Below are positions 18,070-30,231 of a stretch of 64,000 bases of DNA, in pieces. The position numbers and the translations under genes are program-made. The notes under the pieces were generated by a model. The model made no database searches and was not told where the DNA came from. It was given only the letters and a program-made list of their open reading frames with translations. The DNA comes from Sympetrum striolatum (lineage: Eukaryota; Arthropoda; Insecta; Odonata; Libellulidae): contig OX388351.1 in the NCBI GenBank assembly GCA_947579665.1, positions 4,382,592 to 4,446,591 of the forward strand, read 5' to 3'. The first letter of the stretch is position 1, and each line of letters starts with the position of its first letter.

Positions 18070-19835
18070 TTTGACTTCAGGTGGTCGACTCCGGAAGTCG
18101 AATCCGTGAGGAAATCACAGGGAGGTTAACTCCTGGAGGTCGACTCCTACTGGTCAACTCCGTGAGTTCGACTACGTGAGTTCAACTCCTGGAGTTAAAC
18201 TACAGTAGGTCGGTTCCAGGAGCTACACAATTCGTGATCGACTCCGGGAGGTCAATTCCGGCAATTACATCAGGAGCCTGCTCCGGGGAAGGGACTCCAT
18301 GAGGTCGTCTCCGGAAAGTCGGACCCAATGACCTGAATTGGATAAACGAAGCTCGATAATCCGAGGTCAATAACAAGAGGATGAAGACAAGAGGTCGATG
18401 ACTTGATGTGTATTAGAGAAGGTCATTGGCACGAGGTCGATGACCTGAGATAGATTCTCCGAGGTCAATGACCCGAGGTCGAAGACCCGAGGTCGATGAC
18501 CCGGGGTCGATGACCCGAGGTCGATGACCCAGGATCGATGACCCGGGGTCGATGACCCGAGGTCGATGACCCGGGGTAGATGACCCGAGGTCGATGACCC
18601 GAGGTTGATGAATCGAGGTCGACCCGGGAGTTCCACTCCGGGACGTCGACTCCGGGAGGTCGACTCCGGGAGGTAGACTCTGGAATGTTGATTCTGGGAG
18701 TTAGAATACGTTAGGTTAACTCTGTGATGTCGACTCCGATAGGTCAACTACGGACGGTCCACTCCAGGCGGTGGACTCCTTGAGGTCGACTTCAGTAGGT
18801 CGATTCCGGGAGGTAAACACTGGGAGGTAAACTCCAGAGGATGCAATTTGGGAGGACAATTCTTATTCAGACTACGTGAGGTTATGACCCAAGGTCGCTT
18901 ACCCGAGGTAGACTCCGGGAAGTAAACTCTTGGAGGTAAACTCTGGGAGGTAAAGTCTGGGAGGTAAAGTCTGGGAGGTAAACTCCGGGGGATGCACTCT
19001 GGGAGGACAGTTCTTAGTCAGACTACGTGAGGTTATGACCCGAGGTCAATGACTCCAGGTCGATGACCCGTGGTCAATGACTTGAGGTCGGTGACCCTGG
19101 ATCACCTGGTGACCTGGATCTCCAGGTGGTGACCCGAGGTGGATGACCCGAGGTCGATGACCAGATGTGGATGACCCGTTGTGGATGAACCGAGGTCGAC
19201 TCCGGGAGCTCTACTCCGGGAGGTCATCTCCTGGAGGTCTACTCCGGGTGGTCGACTCCGGGATGTCGACTCCGTTAGGTCGACTCCGGGAGGTCGACTC
19301 CGGGAGGTCGACTCCGGGAGGTCGACTCCGGGAGGTCGACTCCGGGAGGTTGACTCCGGGAGGTCGACTCCGGTAGATTAACTCTTGGGTGTAAACTCCG
19401 GGAGATGCAATCCGGGAGGACACTTCTTAGAGATCGACTGCGAGGGATTGACTCCGGGAGGTCGACTCCGGAATTTTGATTCCGGGAGTTGGGAGTTATG
19501 ACCCGAAGTCGATCTCCCGAAGTCGATGACCTGAGGTTGATGACCTCAGGTCGACTCCGAGAGTTCAACTCAAGTAGAACGACTCCGGTAGGACAGTTCT
19601 TAGTGTTCGATTCCGGTAGGTAAACTCGGTGTGGTCAAATTCGGGAAGTCGATTTCTGCAATCGACTTATGGAGACAGACTACAGAATTTCGACTCCATG
19701 TGGTCGACTCCGAAGAGTCTTCCCCATAAACTGAACTCAATCTCCGGAGGTCAATTACAAAATGTTTATGACCCGAGGATAAACACCCGCTGTGGAAGAC
19801 TTGAGGTCTACGACTCGAGGTCCATGACCCCAGGT
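18070..19835. repeat. Satellite E block 1: GC-rich 14-bp repeat
   Basis: A 14-bp unit in two main forms: 'ggtcgactccggga' and 'ggtcgatgacccga'. The second form is concentrated at 18410-18620 and 19020-19190, and the first elsewhere, with degenerate units at both ends. Each unit has two or more CpG sites, and GTCGAC is palindromic. Because 14 is not a multiple of 3, any frame repeats every 42 bp (14 codons) and stops are rare, giving frames of 60-130 codons such as 'RSRPPGVDLPEST'. I do not annotate these as genes. Confidence 0.9.
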
Positions 19836-20045
19836 GAAAGATCTTCACGCATTTATGCGAAATTTTCACTGTTTAGAGTTTTATTTGATTAACATTCTTT
19901 TAAACCTCGTCAAAATTGTACTCATTTCATAGATCTCAACTAAATGTGGCCAAATATATCGCTCGTTTTTAAATTTTCTTCGGCAGTACAAGTCAATGAC
20001 AGCTTAATCTATGCCTTTTTTGATGTTCTGGCGTTTCGCAATTTA
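19836..20045. other. Conserved E-to-B junction sequence, copy 1
   Basis: About 210 bp of non-repetitive sequence from 'agatcttcacgcatttatgc' to 'ctggcgtttcgcaatttatt'. It recurs almost unchanged at 24191-24402 and 42471-42682, always between satellite E and satellite B in the same order. It contains the small palindrome CGCAT-TT-ATGCG (CACAT in the other copies). No coding frame or known element is recognised. Confidence 0.8.
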
Positions 20046-23000
20046 TTACTTAATTTTCGTCATTTTATCGAGATATGATCGAAAAAAGCAACGAAACGAA
20101 TAATTTTAGTGAAATTTGAAATGATATTCCTCTTTTTGCCTTAAATTAATGTAGATATGATCGAACAAAGCAACAAAAACGGTTAAATTAAGCGAAACTT
20201 CAATTTTTTCCTATATATTGCTAAATTTTCGAAATTATATCGAGATATGATCGAGAATGCAACATTAACGGATAAATTCAACGAAATATCAATTTCTTCC
20301 TCTATTTTTCATATATTTTCGTCATATTATCGAGATATGATCTAAAAACGAAACGAAAACGGATAATGTTAGTGAAATATCAACTTTTTCCAATATTTTA
20401 TCTTAATTTGCGTCATTTAATCGAGATATCATCGAAAAAATCAACAGGAACGGATAATTCTAGCGAAATTTCATATTTTTCCACTTTTATGCCTTTTTTC
20501 CGTCATATAATTGAGATATGATGGAAAATAGCAATGAAAACGGATAATTTAATTGAAATTTAAATTTTTTTCCTCTATTTGCCTTAATTTTATCTAAATG
20601 TGATCAAAAAAAGCAATGAAAACGGATACTTTTAGTTAAATTTAAACTTTTTTCCTCTTTTTTGTCATAAATTTCGATCTATTCGAGATATGATCGAAAA
20701 ATGCCACGAAATGTGATAATTTTAGCGAAATATAAATATTTTTCCTCTGTTTGCCCTAATTTTCGTCATTGTATCGAGATATGATAGAAAAAAGCAACAA
20801 TAACGGATTATTTTTAGCGATATTACAATTGTTTACCTCTCTTTGCCTTAATTTTTGTTATTTCTTCAAGATATGATCGAAAAAAGCAACGAAAACGGAT
20901 ACATTTATTGAAATGTCGGTTTTTTTCCTCTATTTTGCAATATTTTCCTCATCTTATCAAGATATTATAAAAAAAACAACGAAAGTGGATAATTTTAGCA
21001 AAAATTCAATTATTTTCCTGTATTTTGACTAAATTTTGGTAATTATATCGAGATATCATCGAATAAAAAACCTAAAACGGTTAATTATAGCGAAATTTCA
21101 AATTTGTTCCTCTATTTGCCCTAATTTACGTAATTTTATCGAGTTATGATCGAAAAAAGCATCGAAAACGGATGATTTTAGCGAATTTAGAATTTTTTCA
21201 TTTTTAGAGAAGATATAAGTTTAGAAAATTCATTTAATTCCTCTATTTGCATTAATTTTATCGAGATGTGATCGAAAAAGCAACGAAAACGGATACTTTT
21301 AGAGAAATTTCAATTCTTTTCCTCTATTTTGCCTTAATTTCCATCATTTTATTGAGATTTGATCGAGGAAAGCAAGGAAAACTAATAATTTAAGCGGAAT
21401 TTCATTTATTTCCTCTATGTGCCTTAATTTTATCTTAATGTGATCAAAAAAAGCAACGAAAACGGATACATTTAGCAAAATATCAATTTTTTCCTCGTTT
21501 TTGCCTCAATGACCGACATTTCATCGAGATATGATCGAGAAAAGCTACGAAAATGGATAATTTTAGCAAAATTTCAATTTTTATCATCTATTTTGCCTTT
21601 ATTTCCTACATATTATCAATATACGATCGAAAAAAGCAACGAAAACGGATAATTACATCAAAATTTCTATTTCTTTTCCGCTATTTTGCCTAAAGTTTCG
21701 TTATTTTTTTGAGATATGATTGAAAAAATCAATAAGAACGAATAATTTTGGCGAAATTTAAATTTTTTCCTGTATTTTGCTTTTATTTCCGACATTTTAT
21801 CTAGATATGATCGAAAAAAGCAACGAAAACGGATAATTTTAGCGAAATTTAAGTTTTTTTTAAATCTTTTTTGCCTTTATTTCCAGCATTTTACTGAGAT
21901 ATGATCAAAAAAATCAACTTGAACGGATAATTTTATCGAAATTTCGATTATTTCCTCTTTTTTGCCTTAATTTCTGTCATTTTATTCAGATATATGATCG
22001 AAAAATTAAACGAAAACGGATAATTTTAGTGAAATTTAACTATTTTTCCTCAATTATGCCTTAATATTCGTCATTTGATTGAGATATAATCGAAAAAGGT
22101 ATGATTTTACATAATTTTAGCGAATTTTCAATTTTTTTTCATTTTACCCTTAATTTTCGACATTTTATTGAGATATGGATGAAAAAAGAAACGAAAAAGG
22201 ATAATTTTCATGAAATTTCAATTTGTTTTCGTTATTTTAACTAAATTTTACTGAGATATGATCGAAAAAAGCAACGAAAACGGATAATTTTAGTAAAATT
22301 TAATTATTTTTCCTCAATTATGCCTTAATATTCGTCATTTGATTGAGATATAATCGAAAAAGGTATGATTTTACATAATTTTAGCGAATTTTCAATTTTT
22401 TTTCATTTTACCCTGAATTTTCGACATTTTATTGAGATATGGAAGAAAAAAGAAACGAAAAAGGATAATTTTCATGAAATTTCAATTTGTTTTCGTTATT
22501 TTAACTAAATTTTACTGAGATATGATCGAAAAAAGCAACGAAAACGGATAATTTTAGCGAAAATTCAATTTTTTTTCCACATTTTTGCCTTATTTTTCGT
22601 TTGTTAGTTGTGATATGATCGAAAAAATCAACAGGAACGGATTATTCTAGCGAAATTTCATTTTTTTCCTCTTTTTTGCCTTTATTTCCGTCATTTAATC
22701 GACATATGATGGAAAAAAGCGACGAGAACGGATAATTTTATCGAAATTTCAATTTTTTTCATCTTTCTTGCCTTTATTTCCGACATTTTATCGAGATATG
22801 ATTATAAAAAAAGCATTGAAAATGGATAATATCAGCGAAATTTCAATTTTTTGGTCTTTTCGCCTTGATTTTATACCTTTTATCGAGATATGATCAGAAA
22901 AAGCAACAAAAACGGATAAGTTTAGCGAAAATTCAATTTTTTCCACATTTTAGCCTTATTTACGTTATTTTATTGAGATATGATCGAAAAAATCAACAAG

Positions 23001-23369
23001 GACGGATAATTTCTGCGAAAATTCAATTTTTTTTCCTACGTTTTGCCTTTGTTTCCAATATTTTTTCAAGATATGATCGAAAAAACGGATAATTTTGTCA
23101 AATTTTTTATTTTTTCCACTATTTTGCCTTAATTCTCGTCATTTTTTTGAGATATGATCGAAAAAACCAACAAAAACGGATAATTTTATCGAAGTTTTAA
23201 TTTTTTTCCTCTTTTTTGCGTTAATTTATGTCATTTTATTGAGATATACGATCGAAGAAATAAACGAAAACAGATAATTTTAGCGAAATTTCATTTTTTT
23301 CCTCAATTTAGCCTTAATTTTCCTCATTTTATTGAAATATAATTGAAAACTGTATGTTAATACATATGT
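20046..23369. repeat. Satellite B array, block 2
   Basis: Satellite B monomers in forward orientation, with rare variant monomers such as 'gatataatcgaaaaaggtatg' (near 22080 and 22350). It contains a local 264-bp tandem duplication (from about 22044). The block ends abruptly at 'tgtatgttaatacata', where satellite E begins. Confidence 0.9.
22044..22571. repeat. 264-bp tandem duplication (three satellite B monomers)
   Basis: 'caattatgccttaatattcg' starts at 22051 and 22315. The two copies share the variant monomer 'ggtatgattttacataattt' and differ at only a few bases by eye. Confidence 0.75.
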
Positions 23370-24190
23370 TATGGGAATGTTGATTCTGGGAGTTAGAATA
23401 CGTGAGGTTTACTCTGTGATGTCGACTCGGATAGGTCAACTACGGACGGTCCACTCCAGTTGGTGGACTCCTTGAGGTCGGCTTCAGTAGGTCGATTCCA
23501 GTAGGTAAACTCTTGGAGGTAAACTCCGGAAGATGCAATTTGGGAGGACAATTCTTATTCAGACTACGTGAGGTTATGACCCGAGGTCGATGACCCGAGG
23601 TTGACCCGGGAGGTCTACTCCGGGAGGTCGACTCCTGGAGGTCTACTGCGGGTGGTCAACTCCGGGAGGTCGACTCCGGTAGGTCAACTCCTGGATGTCG
23701 ACTCCGGGAGGTTGATTCCGGGAAGTCGACTCCGGTAGGTTTACTCTTGGCTGTAAACTCGGGGAGATGCAATCCGGGAGCACAATTCTTAGACATCGAC
23801 TGCGAGGGATTGACTCCGGGAGGTCGACTCCGGAATGTTGATTCCGGGAGTTGGGAGTTATGACCCGAGGTCGATTACCTCAGGTCGACTCCAGGAGTTC
23901 AACTCAAGTAGAACGACTCCGGTAGGACAGTTATTAGTGTTCGATTCCGGTAGGTAAAGTCGGTGGGGTCAAATTCGGGAAGTCAATTGGAGTCCAGGAA
24001 GTCGATTTCGGCAATCGACTTATGGAGGCAGACTACAGAATTTCGACTCCATGTGGTCGACTCCGGAGAGTCGTACCCATAAACTGAACTCAATATCCGG
24101 AGGTCGATGACAAAATGTTTATGACCCGAGGATGAACACCCGCTGTCGATGACTTGAGGTCTACGAGTCGAGGTCAATGACCCCAAGTGA
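23370..24190. repeat. Satellite E block 2
   Basis: A shorter block of the 14-bp GC-rich repeat, mostly the 'ggtcgactccggga' form. Its left part ('gggaatgttgattctgggag') and its right part (from about 23930) match stretches of block 4. The minus-strand frame 23983-24222 has near-identical partners at 19600-19869 and 42263-42502, which reflects the copied E-end/junction, not a gene. Confidence 0.88.
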
Positions 24191-24402
24191 AAGATCTTCA
24201 CACATTTATGCGAAATTTTCAATGTTTAGAGTCTTATTTGATTAACATTCTTTTAAACCTCGTCAAAATTGTACTCATTTCATAGATCTCAACTAAATGT
24301 GGCCAAATATATCGCTCGTTTTTAAATTTTCTTCGGCAGTACAAGTCAATGACAGCTTAATCTATGCCTTTTTTGATGTTCTGGCGTTCCGCAATTTATT
24401 AC
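24191..24402. other. Conserved E-to-B junction sequence, copy 2
   Basis: Near-identical to 19836-20045 and 42471-42682, including 'ctcaactaaatgtggccaaa' and 'cggcagtacaagtcaatgac'. The satellite B immediately after it also matches that after copy 3 for about 900 bp. Confidence 0.8.
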
Positions 24403-27400
24403 TTAATTTTCGTCATTTTATCGAGATATGATCGAAAAAAGCAACGAAACGAATAATTTTAGTGAAATTTGAAATGATATTCCTCTTTTTGCCTTAAATT
24501 AATGTAGATATGATCGAACAAAGCAACAAAAACGGTTAAATTAAGCGAAACTTCAATTTTTTCCTATATATTGCTAAATTTTCGAAATTATATCCAGATA
24601 TGATCGAGAATGCAACATAAACGGATAAATTAAACGAAATATCAATTTCTTCCTCTATTTTTCATTTATTTTCGTCATATTATCGAGATATGATCGAAAA
24701 ACGAATCGAAAGCGGATAATTTTAGCCAAATATCACCTTTTTTCCAATATTTTACCTTAATTTGCGTCATTTAATCGAGATATTACCGAAAAAGGATCGA
24801 AAACGGATAATTTTAGCAAAATTACAATTTTTTTCCTCTATTTGCCTTATTATTCGTCATTTCATCGAGACATGATTAAAAAAGAAACAACGAAAACGGA
24901 TAATTTTAGCGAAATTTCAATTTTTTTCCTCAATTTTGTCTACATTTTCGTCATTTTATCGAGTTATGATTGCAAAAAGCAATGAAAACGGATAATTTTA
25001 GCGAAATTTCAATTTTAATCCTTTATATTCCCATAATTTGCGCCATTTATGGAGATATGATCGAAAAAAATAACGAAAACATAAAACTTGATCGAAATTT
25101 CAATTCTTTTCGTCGATTTGCCATAATTGTATCGAGATATGATCAATATAAGCAACGAAAACGGATAATTTAGCGAAATCTCAATTTTAATCCTTTATAT
25201 TCCCATAATTAGCGCCATTTATGGAGATATGATCGAAAAAAGTAATGAAAACAGAAAACTTGATCGAAATTTCAATTCTTTTCGTCGATTTGCCATAATT
25301 GTATCGAGATATGATCGATATAAGCAACGAAAACGGATAATTTTAGCGAAATTTCAATTTTTTTTCAAATATTTGAAATAATTTTCTATAGATACGACCG
25401 AAATAATCAACGAAGACAAACACTTTTAGCGGAATATAATTAATTTACTCTATATGCATTAATTTTATCGTGATGTCATCGAATAAAGCAAGGAAAACGG
25501 TTACTTTTAGCGAAAGTTCAATTTGTTTCCTCCATTTTGCCTTAATTTCCGTCATTTTATTGAGGTATGATCGAAAAAAGCAACGTAAATCGGATACTTT
25601 AAGCGAAATTTAAATTTTGTTCCTCTATTTGCCTTAATTTTATCTAAATGTGATCGAAAAAAGCAATGAAAACGGATACTTTGAGTTAAATTTCAATTTT
25701 TCCTCTTTTTTGCCATAAATTTCGTCATTTTATCGAGATATGATCAAAAAATGCCTCGAAATGTAATAATTTTAGCGAAATATAAATATTTTTCCTCTAT
25801 TTGCCCTAATTTTCAACATTGTATCGAGATATGATAGAAAAAAGCAAAAAAACGGATAACTTTAGCGATATTTCAATTGTTTTCCTCTCTTTGCCTTAGT
25901 ATTCGTCATTTTATGGAGACATGATTGAAAAAGAAACAACGATAACGGATAATTTTAGCAAAAATTCAATTTTTCCACATTTTAGTCTTATTTATCGTAA
26001 TTTTACTGAGAAACGATCGAAAAAATCTAACAAGGACGGATAATTTCTCCGAAAATTCAATTTTTTTCCTCTATTATGCCTTTATTTCCAACATTTTATC
26101 AAGATATGATCAAAAAAACGAGACGAGAATGCAACATAAACGGATAAATTCAACGAATTATCAATTTCGTCCTCTATTTTTCATTTAATTTCGTCATACT
26201 ATCGAGATATGATTAAAACAACGAAACGAAAACAGATAATTTTAGCGAAATATCAACTTTTTTCCTCTATTTTGCCTTAATTTTCATCATTTTATCGTGA
26301 TGTGATCAAAAAAAGCAAAGAAAACGGATAATTTTGGCGAAACTTAAATTTCTTTCATTTATTTTCCTTAATTTTATCTAAATGTGATCAAAAAAAGCAA
26401 CGAAAACGGATAATATTAGCGAAATTTAAATTTTTTTAGTATTTTTCGCCTTGATGTCATACATTTTATCGACATATGATCGAGAAAAGTATTGAAAATG
26501 GATAATTTTGTCGAAATTTCCATTTTTTTCCAGATTTTAGCCTTAATTTTCGATATTTTATTGAGATATGATCGAAAAAATCAACGAGAACGGATAATTT
26601 TAGGGAAATTTCAATTTTTTCCCTCATTGTAGCCTTATTTTTCGTTATTTTTTTGAGATATGATCGAAAAAAGCTACCAAAACGGATAATATTTGCGAAA
26701 TTTCAAATTTCTCCGTTTTTTGTCTTTATTTCTGACTTTTGATTGAGATATAATCGGAAAATGCAACGAAAACGGACAATTTTAATGAAAATTAAATTTT
26801 TTTCCACATTTTAGCCTTATTTTTCGTTATTTTATTGAGATATGATCGAAAAAATCAACAAGGACGGATCATTTCTGCGAAAATTCAATTTTTTTCCGCT
26901 ATGTTGCCTTTGTTTCCATTAATTTTTCAAGATGTGATCGAAAAAAGCTACGAGAACGCATAATTTTATCGATGTTTTAATTTTTTTCCTCTTTTTTGCG
27001 TTAATTTATGTCATTTTATTGAGATATACGATCGAAAAATTTAACGAAAACGGATAATTTTAGCGAAATTTCATTTTGTTTCCTCAATTTTGCCTTAATT
27101 TTCCTCATTTTATTGAGATATAATCGAAAACTGTATGCTTATACATAATTTTAGCGAAATTTCAATTTTTTTTTTCAATTTAGCCTTTATTTTCTACATT
27201 TTTTTGAGTTATGATCGAAAAAAGCTACGAAAACAGATAATTTTTTTTATCGAAAATTCAATTTTTTTTTCTCTTTCTTGCCTTTATCTCCTACTTTATA
27301 TCGGGATATGATTCTAAAAAGAGGCAACGAAAATGGATAATTTTAGCGAAATTTCAATTTTTTTGGTCTTTTTTGCCTTTATATCCGACATTTTATCGAG

Positions 27401-27433
27401 ATATGATCGAGAAAAGCTTCGAAAATGGATAAT
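24403..27433. repeat. Satellite B array, block 3
   Basis: Forward-oriented satellite B. The first part is paralogous to 42683-43450. A local 170-bp duplication lies near 24990-25330 ('gtatcgagatatgatc' with 'gccataattgtatcg'). The array is cut at 27434 by the piggyBac element and resumes at 30232. Confidence 0.9.
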
Positions 27434-27437
27434 TTAA
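27434..27437. repeat. TTAA target duplication (left) of piggyBac element
   Basis: TTAA here and at 30228-30231 flank the element. TTAA duplication is diagnostic of piggyBac transposons. Confidence 0.9.
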
Positions 27438-27453
27438 CCCTACTCCGGGCAAG
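27438..27453. repeat. piggyBac left terminal inverted repeat
   Basis: 'ccctactccgggcaag', with the CCCTA start usual for piggyBac-family ends. It is followed at 27474-27506 by an imperfect subterminal hairpin ('ggtgagccttacaggctcgc'). Confidence 0.85.
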
Positions 27454-27651
27454 CTAATTCAACTACATAACCGGTCGTGGTGAGCCTTACAGGCTCGCTT
27501 AGGAAAATGATAGTATTATAAATGACTATCACTGTAATTTTTAGTTTATATTTATTTACTATAATTCTTATACAATCTAGGTATTCTTATGTAATTTTGT
27601 AATAATTCTACAATATAATGCTATTGTTCATAATTAGAATTTACAATTTTC

Positions 27652-29332
27652 TCATACAACAGTAAAAGAGCTGTGCTCTATACATATGTTGTTTTTGCAT
27701 CTTTTACAACATTTTTTCTGCATCCTACTCTTTTTGGATGCAAAAATGTAACACCTTTTTCGTGGGTTAGCAGTTTCAGTGTCAGGTTTTTCGGAAGAGG
27801 TATTAAATATTGCGATAGCCCTTTTCGTAACATGCTGCAATCTCGAGATACTCCTAGACTGAATTTGAGGTATTATCAAAGCCTCGGCTAGTTAAATAAG
27901 AAATAACCTACGTTTGTCGTTTTTGATCGCATTCCATTTTGGATTTCGATGACACCACACAATGTAGGCAGCAATGCCACACACATCTAATCCATTCATG
28001 AAATAAACAAAAGGCTAACGATTGGATTTTCTTTTACTCATGTATTCACGAATTAGTTTGTCTAATGGATCCACCCCCCCCCCTTTGTATCATTAAAATA
28101 GAGTATTATGTCTGGTTTACCATTCTCAGATATCATTCTAGAGTGGTGCATTGTTGAAAGGAGAATTACACTTTTTCCCTTTTTGGGCACATATGATACA
28201 AGTGATACATCTTTAGTGAACCCAAAAACAGAGGAATTCTCTTCTCTTGCTCGGCTGGGGAGAAATTGAGCAGGAATAAATATTTATTTTTTCCCACGGT
28301 TCCTACCATCGTTAGGCCATTGGACAGAAGAGTTTTAGCTAAGTCCAGGTCAGTGAAATAATAATCGTAAGTAATATTGCGATTTGATCCATTCAAATTT
28401 TCTGTCAGCGATAAAACAACTGATGATGCTAAATTGTGTGCCCTTTTGTCTACTTTGCCGAAATATGGTATACCGCACAAAGGATAGAATGTTTTTGAGT
28501 CACAAAGCCACCATATTTTCATTCCGTATTTGTCAGGTTTCGAAGGCATATATTGCCTAAAGGGCACCGACCACGGAAGGGCACTAGTTGCTCATCAACG
28601 GTCAAATTTTCTCCCGGAATATAGTATTTCCTCCGTTTAGAATTTAATTCTTCCCGTAAGTCTCGAATCAGGGCGAGCTTATCTTTTTTTCTACGCTCAT
28701 TTCGAGTATTTTTGTCATCAAACCGCAAAAGTCTTAGGAAAAATTTAAATCTATTTAGACTCATTGTGGCCCTAAAAATTGGTGGTCCATGTATTTTATC
28801 CCATAGTGATTCATAATTGCAATAATTTGATTTTAGATGACCAGCAGTTAATAAGAGCCCAATGAACGCATATATTTCCTTCCTATCGCATGGCTGCAAA
28901 TTTCTTTGCGTTGAAGATTGCTCACGAACGCGCATCATTTCTATGTTTGTATAGTTTACGATTGAATCTATCATAGATGGAGTCAAGTAAAGCATCAATG
29001 AATCCCGGGGTTCCTCCAGTACCATGTCGGGAGGAAGGATAACCTTACCCACGGGGCCTTTTATAATGTTGCACTGCCAAACTTCGTCCTGTTGGATGGG
29101 CAGCAGATGACCACGTAGTGCCGTCTTTTCCTACATACTCCACTGTTCTCCGAACTTCATCATCGCCAGAATCTTCGGATACCTCTAGTATGTCATTTTC
29201 TTCCGAGGCCTCACTTACATAATCGTCACCGGAATAGGATGAACTCGAAGTATAATCAGGAATATCATCATCTTCATCAACGTCTGGATCCTCCAACATT
29301 TTTAGAATATCTTGCTCACTGATTGATATCAT
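27652..29332 (-). pseudogene. piggyBac transposase pseudogene
   Basis: The start is an ATG at 29332 with an acidic N-terminal region (D/E/S-rich, about 60 residues). The DDE_Tnp_1_7 core continues in other frames: 28519-29052 ('EPRDSLMLYLT', 'SLWDKIHGPPIFRATMS', catalytic D in 'LTVDEQLVPFRGRCP') and 28166-28567 ('IWWLCDSKTFYPL', second D in 'ITYDYYF'). The C-terminal part has a Cys-rich end (27652-27879, 'RCYIFASKK..MQKKCCKRC'). Frame breaks lie just before about 29060, near 28560 and near 28185, and at a run of ten C at 28074-28083 next to the third catalytic D region. In-frame stops are TAG at 28015-28017 and TAA at 27892-27894. With at least six lesions it is certainly non-functional. Confidence 0.92.
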
Positions 29333-30190
29333 TCTAAAAAAACATATGATCCGTAAAAATTTTATTTTGAAAAATGAGAACGATTTATGAAATAATTCTC
29401 AATCATATATCCTCTTACCTTCCAACGGAGCTAGTTTCGCTGAAGGCGATGAAAAATAGGTTGGGTTCCCTTCTATTCGTCGTTTGATGAATTTTTACTG
29501 AAAGTAATTTAAATAAATTAGTTTTCAAATGAACTAATTATTTACACAATGCCACTAATTTTCCATTTATCCTCATACCTCTGAGAAAAATCCCTCTGAA
29601 TAGCAAAACAGGCTTGAGGAGGTCCGGTAGAGTTCAATTTCTGGATGCGCTAGGTCTCACACTCACGAGTAACACTCTCCTACTACGGAGCTGTGTGACG
29701 CTTATATAATGGATATGTATTGGATAGTTATGGAAAATATAAAGTAGCAAAGACAGTGAAATGGATCGGTGTCGGTTATTTTACAGAAACCTTAACTTCA
29801 AATGTGTTAGGTGACCCCGTTGGAACATAGTTGAAAATTACGATGTGTGTAAAGCCAATACTGTAGACACAAACACTCAAAGAAAAAAAGTTACGTCATG
29901 ACCTCAGATACCTAGTGTTCACCAAAAAACATAAATACTATGTTGGAAAGAGCATAGGAGCCGTATGATACGTATCATCCATTGAGTAAATGATAAACTT
30001 TTTCCGAGCCTTGCAAGCTCACCTTACCCGGTTGAGAGCTGAAACGGAAAAACATTTTTTTCAAAGTGATACAAGCTAGGAGAAAAAAAAGCTCATGTCG
30101 AATAAGGTATATAATTACATAAACGTAGAAGTCATAAAATTTCAGCAACTGGATAATTACCAATGTCTTGAAAATTGTTAAAAGGTATGG

Positions 30191-30212
30191 TGGTGAGCCT
30201 CAAAGGCTCACC
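30191..30212. repeat. piggyBac subterminal hairpin (right)
   Basis: 'tggtgagcct' and 'aggctcacct' form a stem with a 2-3-base loop, just inside the right terminal repeat. The matching left hairpin lies at 27474-27506. Such subterminal repeats are usual transposase-contact regions in this family. Confidence 0.65.
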
Positions 30213-30227
30213 TTGACCGGACTAGGG
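30212..30227. repeat. piggyBac right terminal inverted repeat
   Basis: Plus strand 'cttgaccggactaggg', matching the left end with two mismatches. TTAA follows at 30228-30231. Confidence 0.85.
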
Positions 30228-30231
30228 TTAA

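Larger units (their letters stand above)
27438..30227 (-). mobile_element. piggyBac-type DNA transposon, decayed
   Basis: A 2790-bp insertion in satellite B, flanked by TTAA. The ends are terminal inverted repeats of about 16 bp: 'ccctactccgggcaag' on the left and, reverse-complemented, 'ccctagtccggtcaag' on the right (two mismatches). Subterminal hairpins of the type 'gtgagcc...ggctcacc' lie inside both ends, with a third related hairpin near 30006-30022. The interior encodes a broken piggyBac transposase on the minus strand. Removing element and one TTAA leaves continuous satellite B sequence. It cannot make its own transposase but might still be moved by one supplied in trans. Confidence 0.93.
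29333..30227 (-). other. 5' region of the piggyBac element
   Basis: Non-coding in the frames I could follow. It would carry the transposase promoter. It contains a subterminal hairpin near the right end (30191-30212) and a related hairpin near 30006-30022. No other feature is supported. Confidence 0.6.
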
